DNA of 64,000 bases, taken from assembly GCA_030430205.1 (NCBI GenBank), contig JAUIGE010000034.1, forward strand, positions 1-64,000, read 5' to 3'. Positions 43,941 to 53,385 of this stretch are shown in pieces. A model generated the notes under the pieces. That model made no database searches, was not told the DNA's origin, and saw nothing but the letters and a program-made list of their open reading frames with translations. The position numbers and the translations under genes were made by a program. Source of the stretch: Bacteroidia bacterium. Its GTDB lineage: Bacteria > Bacteroidota > Bacteroidia > J057. Within the stretch, counting starts at the first letter, position 1. The number at the start of each line of letters is the position of its first letter.

Positions 43941-44119
43941 GTCAAAATAACATGCGTACTCAAACTCGTACTCAAACTCAAACTACCTCCTAACAGGCGA
44001 CCCGCCTGCCCAGGATCAGTCGGCACTGTGTGGAAGCCACTTCCAAAACCTCAAATGCTGGGAGGCATTTCCGAATGCCGACCCAACTCCCCAGGCGCTT
44101 CGCCTGTCATCAGGCGGCA

Positions 44120-47100
44120 CTAGGCAGTGCCTCCCATCCCCCAAACCAGCCAAAGGCTGGTCCCTTCTCCCAGCACCGACCGGAGCTCCAGCTCCGCGCC
44201 GATCTGCGCTGCGCGCTTGCGCATATTGTCCAGGCCATAGCCCTTGCGGGCTTTTTCGATTTCAAAGCCCTTTCCGTTGTCGGAAAGGTTGATTTGAAGC
44301 TGATTATCAATCAGTTGGATGTTAAGTGCCACTTCTGTTGCCGCTGCATATTTCAATGCATTGTTCATCGCTTCTTTGAAGATGAGCAGGAGGTGGCGGC
44401 GCTCATCGAGCGGCATGGGGATCTGCTCCCAGGCGAGCTGCAAGCCTTCCATGCGGAAGGTGACATCGGTATATTCGAAGAGCTTGTCGCCGAAGTCTTT
44501 GAGGCGGGCGAGGGTCTCGTAGAGAGAATCCTTGCCGGGGTCGAGGCCCCAGATGAGGTCGCGCACGCCTTCGGAGAGCTGGGAGGTATAGCCTTCGACT
44601 TTGCTGAGCAGCTCACTTACGGGGCTGTTAGGGCCACTTTTTCGCTGTGCCAGCGTCATGAAGAGGTTGATCTTGGTGAGCTTGTTGCCGAGCTCGTCGT
44701 GGAAGTTGGCGGCGCTTTTGCGGCGCATCTCTTCGCGCTCTTCGAGCTTGGCGCGCTCGATGCGCGTGCGGGTCTCCAGCTCCTTGCGGTGCTGCGCCAC
44801 GCGAAAGCGGATATAGCCATATATCAGGCTGACCAGCGCCATCCCATAGAGCATATATGCCCACCAGCTCAGCCAGGGCGCTGGCTTGACATAAATGCGC
44901 AGCGGCGCGGCTTCGCTCCATTGGCCATCGGCATCGGCACCGCGCAGGTGGAAGGTATAGTCGCCGGGATCGAGGTTGGTATAGGTGGCGGAAAAGCGAT
45001 TTTTAACAAAAATCCACTCCTCATCAAAGCCGTCCAGCTTGTAGGCATAGCTATGCTGGGAGGGCTCGCTGAAGCTGAGCTTCGCAAATTCGAGCGTGAG
45101 CACATAGTCGCGGTGCGACAGCCGGAGTTCGCGGGCGTAGGCCGCGCTGGCCTGCATGGGCACATTGCCATAGGGCCGTTTTTCTCCGGCAGTAAGGGTC
45201 GCATTCACGATTTTGATTTCGGAAATCATCACCGGTGCCGTTTGCTTTTTTTCCAATATACTATCCGGAAAAAAGCTGTTCCAGCCGTTCATTCCGCCAA
45301 AATAAAGCCTTCCCTGCCTGTCTTTTGCATAAGCTCCTGCATTGTATTCGTCGCCTTGCAGCCCATCGTAGGTATCGAAATTGCGAAACCTGATTTCTTG
45401 TTTGTCAAAAGAAAGACGGGAAAGACCGTGATCGGTAGACATCCAGATATGCTGTGATTCGTCTTCCAGCATGGCATAAATCACCTCATTGGCGAGGCCG
45501 TCCCGCAAGCGGAAATGGCTGAAATAGGCATGGCCATGGACGATGCTGTCCAGGCGGTTGAGGCCGCCACCGGCTGTGCCTGCCCATAGCTGGCCGCGGT
45601 GATCCCTGAGCAGGAAGTTCACATAGTCGTTGCTCAGGCTTTGGGCTAAGCCCGGATCGTGGCTGTGGTGGCTGAAAAGGTATTTTTCGCCCGCTTTCTC
45701 TACATGAGCCACGCCCGCATCTGTCGCCAGCCAAAGGCCCTTTTTCCCATCTGAAATGATATGCCAGACGTAATTGTTGGCGAGGCTTTGGGGATTTTTA
45801 GGATCATGTTGAAAACGTTCAAATAGCTGTTTTTTCGGATCAAAACGATTTAATCCGCCGCCACGGGTCCCTATCCACAGATGTCCCAGGCTGTCTTTGA
45901 ACAAAGCAAAAATATGGTTGTCGCTCAGGCTGTTGGGGTCATCGGGATCGTGCTGAAAGTGGATACTGCTCTGGCTGCTATCATCCGGAAATATTTTTGT
46001 CAATCCGCCAAAAGTTCCCACCCAGAAGCTGCCATCTTCATTTTCCAGCATGCAGGTGGGGATAGAATGGACCAGCCTCTGGGCCTCTGGACGGGAGGTG
46101 CCAAAATGCTTTTTCACCCCCCCATCTTTATTCGTTAATATAAGGCCTTCGCCCTCTGCGGCCACCCAAAGGCGGTCTTTGCTGTCTACTTTGAGCAATA
46201 CGATGGAATTCAGGTTTGCCGTTCCGCCAGGAAAAGGAGGAATTTTGTGGTGAGCAAAGCGCCTGCCGGGCTTGCGGATACGCACCCAGCCTCCTTCGGT
46301 AGAAACCCAGATCAGGCCTTCATTGTCCTGCATGATATGCTTCACAAAATTGGAGGGCAGATGCCCGCTTTCCTGGCTGAAATGCAGGAAAGCTCCCTGT
46401 TCCGTCTGCATTGCCAGACCGACTTTGCGGGTACCTACCCAGAGTGTCCCTTCGCGGTCCCGCATGACAAAAGAGAGGGACGAACCCGGCAGGCTTAGGC
46501 TATCTGTTTTTTCGTGCCGAAAATGCTGAAATCCGCTTTCCGGCCAACCGTCGGCTGTCAGGCGCACATGGTCAAGGCCATTGAATGTGGCCACCCAGAG
46601 TTCGGGATGCCCCCCGCTATGATCCACATACATATGCTTGCAGATATAGCCGGAAAGGCTGCCCGGCTCATCGCTCCTGGGGAGGAAGTGGTGCAGGCTA
46701 TCCGTTTTTTCATCTAATCGGAAGAGTCCTACCCGATCTGAGGTCACCCAAAATACATGCGCCGGATACTCATCAATCGCTGAAATCTCATGCTTTCGCA
46801 GCTGTTGAAAAGCTTCATTTTTTCCTTCATATCGGATAAAAAGGCCTTTTTCTGCATCTTCCAGCCGACTGAGGCCGGCATCTGTCCCGACCCACAGCCG
46901 ATCGAGATGATCGACAAATAAAGCGGTTATATAATCGCTGGATACACTTCCCGAATCCCGATCATCCTTTCGATACACCCGAAAAAGCTCCGTTTGCGGA
47001 TCAAAGCGGTTCAGGCCGCCGCCACGCGTTCCCAGCCAGATATAGCCGTCGGCTGTCTGGGCAAGTTCAGAGACGTAGTCGCTGCTGAGTCCGTTGGCTT

Positions 47101-47332
47101 TGCCAGGCTGATGGTGAAAAGTCTTGAAGCCATGACCGTCATAGCGGGTCAGGCCATCGACGCCCAGCCAGAGGTAGCCCAGTTTGTCCTGGATGAGCTC
47201 GCCGACGGAGGCGCCGGGCAGGCCGTCTTTTACACCGTAGGTGGTGAATCGCAGCCCGGCATCGGGCTGGGCGAGGAGAAAGACAAACAGGTTGCATACA
47301 AAAAATGAAACATACTGTCGGAAACCTTGCAT
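44120..47332 (-). CDS. Propeller-type sensor histidine kinase (Reg_prop, Y_Y_Y, HisKA_3)
   Basis: 1070 residues. A signal-like N-terminus leads into about fourteen Reg_prop blades from residue ~30 to ~680 (LGYLWLGVDGLTRYDGHGF, GYIWLGTRGGGLNRFDP, GHLWIGTRGGGLNRFDPKK, QHIWMSTDHGLSRL). A Y_Y_Y domain follows (HSYAKLDGF-like segment YAYKLDGFDEEWIF), then one membrane helix (YMLYGMALVSLIYGYIRF) and a kinase part with His878 (NFHDELGNKLTKINL). The ATPase boxes include FKEAMNNALKYA, SDNGKGF and YGLDNMRKRA. It has no receiver or AraC domain, so it needs a separate regulator, probably 41435-42061. A periplasmic sensor; ligand unknown. Confidence 0.93.
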   Translation of the reverse strand: MQGFRQYVSFFVCNLFVFLLAQPDAGLRFTTYGVKDGLPGASVGELIQDKLGYLWLGVDGLTRYDGHGFKTFHHQPGKANGLSSDYVSELAQTADGYIWLGTRGGGLNRFDPQTELFRVYRKDDRDSGSVSSDYITALFVDHLDRLWVGTDAGLSRLEDAEKGLFIRYEGKNEAFQQLRKHEISAIDEYPAHVFWVTSDRVGLFRLDEKTDSLHHFLPRSDEPGSLSGYICKHMYVDHSGGHPELWVATFNGLDHVRLTADGWPESGFQHFRHEKTDSLSLPGSSLSFVMRDREGTLWVGTRKVGLAMQTEQGAFLHFSQESGHLPSNFVKHIMQDNEGLIWVSTEGGWVRIRKPGRRFAHHKIPPFPGGTANLNSIVLLKVDSKDRLWVAAEGEGLILTNKDGGVKKHFGTSRPEAQRLVHSIPTCMLENEDGSFWVGTFGGLTKIFPDDSSQSSIHFQHDPDDPNSLSDNHIFALFKDSLGHLWIGTRGGGLNRFDPKKQLFERFQHDPKNPQSLANNYVWHIISDGKKGLWLATDAGVAHVEKAGEKYLFSHHSHDPGLAQSLSNDYVNFLLRDHRGQLWAGTAGGGLNRLDSIVHGHAYFSHFRLRDGLANEVIYAMLEDESQHIWMSTDHGLSRLSFDKQEIRFRNFDTYDGLQGDEYNAGAYAKDRQGRLYFGGMNGWNSFFPDSILEKKQTAPVMISEIKIVNATLTAGEKRPYGNVPMQASAAYARELRLSHRDYVLTLEFAKLSFSEPSQHSYAYKLDGFDEEWIFVKNRFSATYTNLDPGDYTFHLRGADADGQWSEAAPLRIYVKPAPWLSWWAYMLYGMALVSLIYGYIRFRVAQHRKELETRTRIERAKLEEREEMRRKSAANFHDELGNKLTKINLFMTLAQRKSGPNSPVSELLSKVEGYTSQLSEGVRDLIWGLDPGKDSLYETLARLKDFGDKLFEYTDVTFRMEGLQLAWEQIPMPLDERRHLLLIFKEAMNNALKYAAATEVALNIQLIDNQLQINLSDNGKGFEIEKARKGYGLDNMRKRAAQIGAELELRSVLGEGTSLWLVWGMGGTA

Positions 47333-47353
47333 GTTTCAATTTAATAAATCTTC

Positions 47354-47689
47354 TCACTCCACCATCAATCGCCCATAAAAAGACCTTTTCCCCCTCAATT
47401 CAAAAAAATACAGACCTCTGCCAAGGTCGGTCAGTGAAATCCGAACTTCTTCCTGGCGGATGTCACCATAGGTCCTGACGACTTTGCCGTGTACATCAAC
47501 TATGTACAAATGGTGGGGAAAAGATTGGGGATTGGAAAAACTGATGAGGGCGAATTGTTGGGCCGGATTGGGAAATACCTTGACTTCTAAAAAAGAAGTG
47601 TCTCTGGATATTTCAAAAAGCTGGCTTTTCTGTGCAAAAGTGCAAACAATACATGCCAGCCACAGGCTGAGGAAAATGGATTTTTTCAT
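47354..47689 (-). CDS. Stand-alone T9SS type A sorting-domain protein
   Basis: 111 residues from the ATG at 47689 (MKKSIFLSLWLACIVCTFAQ). After the signal peptide there are only ~15 linker residues before a complete T9SS C-terminal domain (VKVFPNPAQQFALISFSN, HLYIVDVHGKVVRTYGD, VRISLTDLGRGLYFFELRG, GRLMVE). No cargo domain is present. The stop is 21 nt before the propeller kinase start on the same strand, so they are probably cotranscribed. Confidence 0.8.
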   Translation of the reverse strand: MKKSIFLSLWLACIVCTFAQKSQLFEISRDTSFLEVKVFPNPAQQFALISFSNPQSFPHHLYIVDVHGKVVRTYGDIRQEEVRISLTDLGRGLYFFELRGKRSFYGRLMVE

Positions 47690-47905
47690 AACAAAAACAC
47701 ACAAAGAATGGCAATACAAGCAATTATTGAAAGTAATACTTTTTGTCAGCTAATGGTCCTGAATCGGCGCTGACGGGCGCTTTATGTGCATGAAAACCCT
47801 TGAATTGAGACTAAGCTGTCGGAAATTTCTTATGGAAAAAAGCGGAAAAAAGGTAATTTCTGGCATTGTATATGCATTTAATCGTTCGTTGTTTTTATTC
47901 CTGGA

Positions 47906-47947
47906 AAACAAAACCCAAAACGACGAACGAAAAACGAAAAAATACAC
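47906..47947. repeat. Heptamer array ending at the ATG of the 47948 gene
   Basis: Six 7-nt units in phase with the start codon: AAACAAA, ACCCAAA, ACGACGA, ACGAAAA, ACGAAAA, AATACAC. The preceding ATCGTTCGTTGTTTTT can pair with part of the array. Confidence 0.65.
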
Positions 47948-49111
47948 ATGTCCGAGACTTTACCCGTTGAACTTGACTTTCTTGCTATTCTTAAGTGTCC
48001 TATCAGTGGAAATGAACTCCACGAGTTGTCTCCCCTTGAAATAGAAGCCCTCAATGAAGAAATAGGAAATAACTCTCTTTATAATTACGAAGGCTCTGCT
48101 GTAACTCAGCCCCTGGAACGTGCGCTAACGAGCAGTTGCGGCCGTTATTTTTTCCGGATACAGGAAGGCGTGCTGATCCTGCTGAAAAACCTGAGCATGG
48201 TCCGCGAAATGGATTTGAACAGGGAAGAAATGAGCTCTGGTCTGATGAGCGATAAAAAAGCCGTGCAGGACTTCTACGATCAGTTTGGCTGGAAGAAGAC
48301 CGAAGAAGGCGTTTTCAACGATGGAGATGAGTTTGAAGACCTCCGGGAGGTCTCGCAGCAATATATGTACGATTGCAATATGCGCGTCAAGCGTTACCTC
48401 CGCCCTGCGGGCGAGTACCTGCTCGACGCAGCTTCCGGCCCCATCCAGTTCGAGGAATACCTCGAATACAACAAAGACTACAAATACCGCATCTGCGTGG
48501 ACCTTTCCTTCCTGGCTTTGCGTCAGGCCCGCGAAAAACTCGGCAACCGCGGTATCTACCTGGTGGCAGATATCACCAATCTGCCCATAAAAGACGGCAC
48601 CATCGACGCCGTCGTCTCTCTCAATACCATATACCACATCACACGCGACGAGCAGGCTGAAGCCCTGCGTCAGATGTACCGCGTGCTGAAAGAAGATGCC
48701 ACCGGCATCGTGGTCTATTCCTGGGGTCGCCGCAGCTACCTCAACAATTTCCTGGCCTTGCCACACAAGATCACACGCAAGCTCAAAGCGATCTACCGCA
48801 CCCGGGTACATACTTCACGGGAGCATCCCGAGTTGTATTTTCATGCGCATGACCGCGACTACTTCAGCCCCGAGAGGCTGGGGTTTGAGATGGACCTCAG
48901 TGTCTGGCGCCTGATAAGCGTGCCGGTGATGAAGTATTATATCCATAAGTGGCTGGCAGGCAAAGCTTTACTCAAAGCGATTTACCGACTCGAAGACCGC
49001 GCACCCCAATGGTGCGGCAGGGTAGGGGAGTACCCCATGTTTGTCATGCGCAAGCATGTGGAGGTAAAGCGGGAAGAAGCTGAGCGCCGGGAAGCTGTGG
49101 CTGCGGGCTAA
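47948..49111 (+). CDS. Class I SAM-dependent methyltransferase with zinc-ribbon-like N-terminus
   Basis: 387 residues. The N-terminal ~75 residues resemble a Trm112-like segment (LDFLAILKCPISGNELHEL ... LTSSCGRYFFRIQEGVLILL). Residues ~155-260 are a Rossmann methyltransferase: YLLDAASGPIQFEEY (SAM motif I), RICVDLSFLALRQAREKL, LVADITNLPIKDGTIDAVVSLNTIYHI and ALRQMYRVLKEDATGIVVY. The C-terminal ~110 residues may bind substrate. Substrate unknown (small molecule or lipid). An imperfect hairpin follows at 49122-49152. Confidence 0.88.
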   Translation: MSETLPVELDFLAILKCPISGNELHELSPLEIEALNEEIGNNSLYNYEGSAVTQPLERALTSSCGRYFFRIQEGVLILLKNLSMVREMDLNREEMSSGLMSDKKAVQDFYDQFGWKKTEEGVFNDGDEFEDLREVSQQYMYDCNMRVKRYLRPAGEYLLDAASGPIQFEEYLEYNKDYKYRICVDLSFLALRQAREKLGNRGIYLVADITNLPIKDGTIDAVVSLNTIYHITRDEQAEALRQMYRVLKEDATGIVVYSWGRRSYLNNFLALPHKITRKLKAIYRTRVHTSREHPELYFHAHDRDYFSPERLGFEMDLSVWRLISVPVMKYYIHKWLAGKALLKAIYRLEDRAPQWCGRVGEYPMFVMRKHVEVKREEAERREAVAAG

Positions 49112-49659
49112 ATGAAAAAGAGGCTTGCGCAAGACAATGTCTTGTTCAAGCCCCTGAGCAACAGGCATTTGGCATGTAGATAAGGACGATTTCAGGCTAT
49201 TCTATTACCATACAATAATAATTACTCCCTTGAAGGCTTTCAAAGACAGATTCGGTCTGTTCTGATGGTGTTTTGGGTATGATTGATCTGGGACTTTGTT
49301 GGAAAAATTGATAAACTGCTGATATATAGGTAGTTGAGATTTGACAAAAAATAGCCAATCTGAAAATTGGCCCAATACTATAATCCTGAGCTACCCTAAG
49401 GAAAAGATTAAAAATAGGTAACTCCAATTTGAAGATGAAGAGTTGACGTTGGTTTAGGCAGATGAAACGGATATACACTTGAAAGAAAGGAAAATCAAAA
49501 ACAGGCCTCCTTAACAGTGAAAATCAGTCAAATCAGCGTGAACCTGTGTCTATTCTCTACCTATACCAGAGCACCTTATTTTCAAACTTTCACTAAATGA
49601 AAATCGCAGAGCGGGAAACCCAACTCTGCGATAAAATGGTTCAAAATAGACAGCTAATC
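49112..49659. other. Gene-free stretch
   Basis: It holds a hairpin right after the methyltransferase stop (GGCTTG-CG-CAAGAC-AAT-GTCTTG-TT-CAAGCC, 49122-49152) and a minus-strand terminator at 49594-49632. No coding signal is convincing in between. Confidence 0.5.
49594..49632 (-). terminator. Terminator downstream of T9SS pseudogene
   Basis: ATCGCAGAG (49603-49611) pairs with CTCTGCGAT (49624-49632). On the minus strand the stem is followed by TTTTCATTT. Confidence 0.55.
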
Positions 49660-49931
49660 CTATTTTATGACCAAGATGCTAAAATAGGATTTTTTTCCAC
49701 TTAATTTGAAAATATACAGTCCTGATTTCATTTCTCCTTTCCGAATTTCAAAAACTTCGGCCCTTTGGGGCCCGCTTTGCCACACAAGACGGGCTTGCAG
49801 CTCGTAGATGCTAAGGCTGTAAAGATGCTCCACCTGAAAGTATAGGGTGGATTGCCGTTTTTGACCAGTTCTGCAGTCAACCTTTCCCCATTACAAAAGC
49901 TACCATCTACTAGCAAAGGTAAAAGAATCAA
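49660..49931 (-). pseudogene. SprB-like repeat / T9SS type A protein remnant
   Basis: From 49931 one frame reads SFCNGERLTAELVKNGNPPYTFRWS, an SprB-like repeat. Around 49855 the homology changes frame to STLYFQVEHLYSLSIYELQARLVW...EVFEIRKGEMKSGLYIFKLSGKKSYF and stops at 49660, a complete T9SS sorting-domain end. The two frames do not join and there is no signal peptide, so this is the 3' relic of a larger surface protein gene after deletion. Confidence 0.7.
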
Positions 49932-50001
49932 TATTTTTCCTTAAATCGCCCCCGTATTTTTTCCCTAAATTGCGCCCCATTCTAGCCATACGAATAACCG
50001 C

Positions 50002-50745
50002 ATGATACAAAAAACCAGCAGACTGATCCTTCAGGGCGAAAAGGACCCCATCGGCAAAGCGATGATTGACCACCTGAATAATCAGGTAGAAAAGCCCATC
50101 ATCGCGTCCTGCTCTGTCGCCGAAGACGACATCATTCCTCCCGAACATTTCTTCCGAACGTATTCGGAAACTTCTGAGCTGGAGCAACTTGCGCTGAAAA
50201 GTTGCCATGGAAAAGTACTCGATATAGGCGCTGGCGCAGGCTGTCACAGCCTCTACCTGCAAAGCAAAGGCTTTGATGTCACTGCCCTCGACATCTCCCC
50301 CGGAGCGGTGGAGGTCATGCAGCGGCAAGGCATACGTGATGTTCATCACGCGGACATTTACAACTGGGAGGGTGGCCCCTACCAGACGCTCCTGATGCTC
50401 ATGAACGGCATCGGCCTCGTAGGCACACTGGATGGTTTGGGACTCTTTTTGAGGCAGGCAAAAAAACTGCTCAGCCCCGGAGGACAGATCATCCTGGACT
50501 CCACCGACGTGCTCTACGTCTACCAGCAGCAGGATGGTTCCCTCCTCCTTAACCTGGCCGGACCCTACTATGGGGAGGTCAGCTACCAGGTAGCCTATGA
50601 AGGTGTGCAAGGCGAAAAATTTGACTGGTTGTATATTGATTATTGGATGCTCACGCAGCATGCCGCAAGAGCGGGTTTTGGGGCTGAGCTATTGATGAAA
50701 CAGGATAACGAACATTATCTGGCAAGACTGTTTTTGCCTAAATAA
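50002..50745 (+). CDS. Class I SAM-dependent methyltransferase
   Basis: 247 residues. SAM-binding motif I is KVLDIGAGAGCHSLYLQSKG (~72-91), followed by VTALDISPGAVEVM (motif II), HADIYNWEGGPYQTLLMLMNGIGLVG (post-II) and KKLLSPGGQIILDSTD (motif III). No membrane or export signal. Substrate unknown. It lies 31 bp upstream of the saccharopine-dehydrogenase-like gene, probably in one operon. Confidence 0.9.
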   Translation: MIQKTSRLILQGEKDPIGKAMIDHLNNQVEKPIIASCSVAEDDIIPPEHFFRTYSETSELEQLALKSCHGKVLDIGAGAGCHSLYLQSKGFDVTALDISPGAVEVMQRQGIRDVHHADIYNWEGGPYQTLLMLMNGIGLVGTLDGLGLFLRQAKKLLSPGGQIILDSTDVLYVYQQQDGSLLLNLAGPYYGEVSYQVAYEGVQGEKFDWLYIDYWMLTQHAARAGFGAELLMKQDNEHYLARLFLPK

Positions 50746-50776
50746 AGCCATTTTACTTAAAACGCGATACAACAAC

Positions 50777-52132
50777 ATGACCAACATCCTTATTTTGGGC
50801 GCAGGGCGCTCTGCCACAGATTTAATTGATTATTTGCTCCATCTTGCTCCTCAAAAAGACTGGAAAATTACCGTTGGCGATTTTGACAAAGAGCTGGCTT
50901 TACAAAAGGTAAATGGCCATTCGCATGGAGAAGCTATTTTTTTCAATGTGAATGACGAAGCTTTGGTGGAAAAATATGTAGGCAATGCCCGCATTGTAGC
51001 TTCCTTTTTGCCTGCACACATGCACATCATCGTTGCCAAAGCCTGCCTGAAGCACCATGCACACATGGTGACAGCATCATATCTGACAGAAGATATGAAG
51101 GCATTGGACGAGCTGGCCAAAGCCGAAGGCCTGATTCTGTTAAACGAAATGGGCGCTGATCCAGGCCTGGATCACATGAGCGCCATGTTGCATATTGATG
51201 CCATCAAGGCTGCCGGAGGGGAAATTTTTTCCTTTAAATCCTACACCGGAGCCCTCATCGCTCCGCGATCCAATGACAATCCCTGGGGGTATAAATTCAC
51301 CTGGGCACCCCTCAATGTGGTGCTGGCAGGGCAAGGCGGCACCGCACGATATGTGCGGGACAACCGATTCCGATACATCCCCTATCACCGCCTTTTCAGC
51401 ATCACAGATACCGTTGCGGTGCCGGGTGGCTATGGCACATTGGAAGCTTACGCCAACCGCGATTCCCTCCCATACCGGAGCAAATACGGCCTGGAGGCAG
51501 TCCCTACCCTCATCCGCGGCACGCTGAGGCTACCCGGATTCTGCGAAGCCTGGCAGGCTCTCGTACTATTGGGACTGACGGATCACAGCTATCTGGTCGA
51601 GCAGGCCGACCATTTTACCCGGGCCCAATGGCTGGGGGCATATCTGCCCTATAACAGAAATCCGGATCTGGAAGTGGCTACAGCCGATTTCCTGGGCGTG
51701 GATACAAACAGCCCTTTGATGGACAAATTGCGCTATCTCGACCTTTTCTCACAAAAGCCTATCAAACGAAAGCAAGCTACGCCAGCGGAGATTTTGCTGG
51801 ATTTACTGGCTGAAAAATGGGTTTTTAAACCGGAAGATACTGATAGCCTCATCATGGTTCATGAGTTTGCCTATCGTCTGGCTGGCAAGACATACCTCCG
51901 CAAAACAGGCCTCGCCTATGAAGGAAAAAACCACGATCATACGGCTATTTCGCAGACTGTGGGCTGGCCCGCAGGCATTGCCATAAAATTGATTTTGGAA
52001 AAAACCATCAGCACGCCTGGCGTGCATATTCCTGTAGAGGAGGAGATTTACCGGCCTGTATTGGCCGAGTTGGAGGAGCTGGGTATTCGCTTTGAGGAGG
52101 AGGAAAGGGTAGCCGAGGGCTATATGCCTTGA
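50777..52132 (+). CDS. Saccharopine dehydrogenase-family protein
   Basis: 451 residues. The N-terminal Rossmann domain is ILILGAGRSATDLIDYLL with a following VGDFDKELA; then ASFLPAHMHIIVAKACLKHHAHMVTASYLTEDMKALDELAKAEG and LLNEMGADPGLDHMSAML, the hallmark of saccharopine reductase/dehydrogenase-type enzymes. It would interconvert saccharopine with lysine or aminoadipate semialdehyde plus glutamate, NAD(P)-dependently, in lysine metabolism. The exact reaction direction cannot be told from sequence. The neighbouring methyltransferase may be cotranscribed. Confidence 0.9.
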   Translation: MTNILILGAGRSATDLIDYLLHLAPQKDWKITVGDFDKELALQKVNGHSHGEAIFFNVNDEALVEKYVGNARIVASFLPAHMHIIVAKACLKHHAHMVTASYLTEDMKALDELAKAEGLILLNEMGADPGLDHMSAMLHIDAIKAAGGEIFSFKSYTGALIAPRSNDNPWGYKFTWAPLNVVLAGQGGTARYVRDNRFRYIPYHRLFSITDTVAVPGGYGTLEAYANRDSLPYRSKYGLEAVPTLIRGTLRLPGFCEAWQALVLLGLTDHSYLVEQADHFTRAQWLGAYLPYNRNPDLEVATADFLGVDTNSPLMDKLRYLDLFSQKPIKRKQATPAEILLDLLAEKWVFKPEDTDSLIMVHEFAYRLAGKTYLRKTGLAYEGKNHDHTAISQTVGWPAGIAIKLILEKTISTPGVHIPVEEEIYRPVLAELEELGIRFEEEERVAEGYMP

Positions 52133-52237
52133 GGGGGGGAAAAATTAGCAATGGACGCAGATAACGCTGGTTGTTTTTGATAAGAAATGTAGGCGCGCTT
52201 CAATCATCGGCACTACGTAAAACATCTTTAACCATCC

Positions 52238-52392
52238 TACTAGACATTTTGCCTAGTTAGCCAACCTGAAGAGAAGATTTAGACAGGATAAACACGATTT
52301 TCAGGATTTACAAGAAAAACTAATGGCATCCTGTTAATCCTGAAAATCCTGTAATCCTGTCAAAAAAGGAGGTATGACAATTTTGTCTAGTA
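52238..52392. repeat. 155-bp inverted-repeat element with TACTAGACA ends
   Basis: Terminal TACTAGACA (52238-52246) and TGTCTAGTA (52384-52392). Inside, GACAGGAT..ATTTTCAGGATT is mirrored by AATCCTGAAAAT..ATCCTGTC. ATCTTTAAC occurs just outside both ends (52224 and 52398), possibly a target duplication. Non-coding. The rest of the 52133-52472 gap shows nothing else. Confidence 0.65.
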
Positions 52393-52472
52393 GTATAATC
52401 TTTAACTATATCAATCAGTGTGACCTGCGTCAAATTCTTTCATGTAATAGATCTACATGATTGATCTTTCAC

Positions 52473-53162
52473 TTAGTTTGTTCCTGCAGCTTCTTTTTTG
52501 TTCGCTACAATTCTCAGCTTCAATTCGATATTGTCATTGATGATGTCGTCTTTAGCTATATCCAGGATATGGGTAGGAGAACCATAGGTCACATTGAAGT
52601 CAGCGCGATTGAGGGCAAAGTTGCTGCTTGCTTTGAGGAAGTTGTCCTGAATCGCCACCTTGGCAGGTATGGTGATTTCCTTGGTCACACCACGCAGGCT
52701 GAGGTTGCCTGAGATAAAGTGGGTAGCTGCGCTATCCTTCGGAGCAGGCTTTACACTTGTCAGGGTAAAAGAAGCGGTTGGATACTGCTCTGTGCTGAAA
52801 AAAGCATCGCTTTTCAGATGTACTAACAGCTTTGCCTTTCCGCCTTCAGAGGTTTGGTCAGTCAAAGAAATAGAGTTCATGTCAACGGTAACTGTACCGG
52901 CCAACAGCCTTCCAGCTTCCACGCTCATCATACCACTGTTGATGTTGATGAGACCTGTGTGCATCTTGGGACCTATCTGATACCGACCGACCCATGCAAT
53001 AGAACTTTGACCTGGATCAACCATATAAACGGCACTCATTGGAGCTGCCTCGGCAGTTTCGCCTGCAGGCTTAGCCTCAACCGTATCGGGCCCTTTGTCG
53101 CCACATGAAACGAGTAACATGATGCTGGCAATAGCGATGATGGATAAGAGAAATTTGTTCAT
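52473..53162 (-). CDS. YceI-family periplasmic lipoprotein
   Basis: 229 residues from the ATG at 53162 (MNKFLLSIIAIASIMLLVSC), lipobox Cys20; an upstream ATG at 53204 breaks the signal. A YceI/polyisoprenoid-binding lipocalin-like barrel follows: YMVDPGQSSIAWVGRYQIG, GLININSGMMSVEAGRLLAGTVTVDMNSI, FFSTEQYPTASFTLTSVKP, ISGNLSLRGVTKEITIPAKV, ASSNFALNRADFNVTYG. It would bind isoprenoid-type lipids. A TACTTTTG -7-like box lies upstream on its strand (53229-53222). Confidence 0.92.
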   Translation of the reverse strand: MNKFLLSIIAIASIMLLVSCGDKGPDTVEAKPAGETAEAAPMSAVYMVDPGQSSIAWVGRYQIGPKMHTGLININSGMMSVEAGRLLAGTVTVDMNSISLTDQTSEGGKAKLLVHLKSDAFFSTEQYPTASFTLTSVKPAPKDSAATHFISGNLSLRGVTKEITIPAKVAIQDNFLKASSNFALNRADFNVTYGSPTHILDIAKDDIINDNIELKLRIVANKKEAAGTN

Positions 53163-53284
53163 AATTTTTGTTAAAAAAATGGGAGTGTGTGCAAGGAAAG
53201 CCAAGCTTTCAAATGGAAGCGCAAAAGTACAAACAATGTTTAAACTTTAAAACAAGCTTTCAGCTTTTGTGGTTCATCTTCCAA

Positions 53285-53326
53285 CCCAAAACCCAAAACC
53301 CGAAACCCAAAACCCAAAACCCAAAA
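53285..53326. repeat. Heptamer array between yceI-like gene and sdhC
   Basis: Six units in phase: CCCAAAA x2, CCCGAAA, CCCAAAA x3. It lies in the 313-bp divergent gap between the YceI and sdhC promoters, upstream of both -7 boxes. Confidence 0.9.
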
Positions 53327-53385
53327 CATCCCTTTCTTAGAATGGTTATAAATACCATTAGGAAAAAGGAATACTAGAATAGAAA

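Noticed and set aside
44030-45457. 475-residue plus-strand frame opposite the sensor kinase
   Set aside because: Antisense to a clear kinase domain; starts outside any leader and has no recognisable content.
49197-49478. 93-residue minus-strand frame in the gene-free gap
   Set aside because: No signal peptide, no motif and unconvincing start context; treated as chance.
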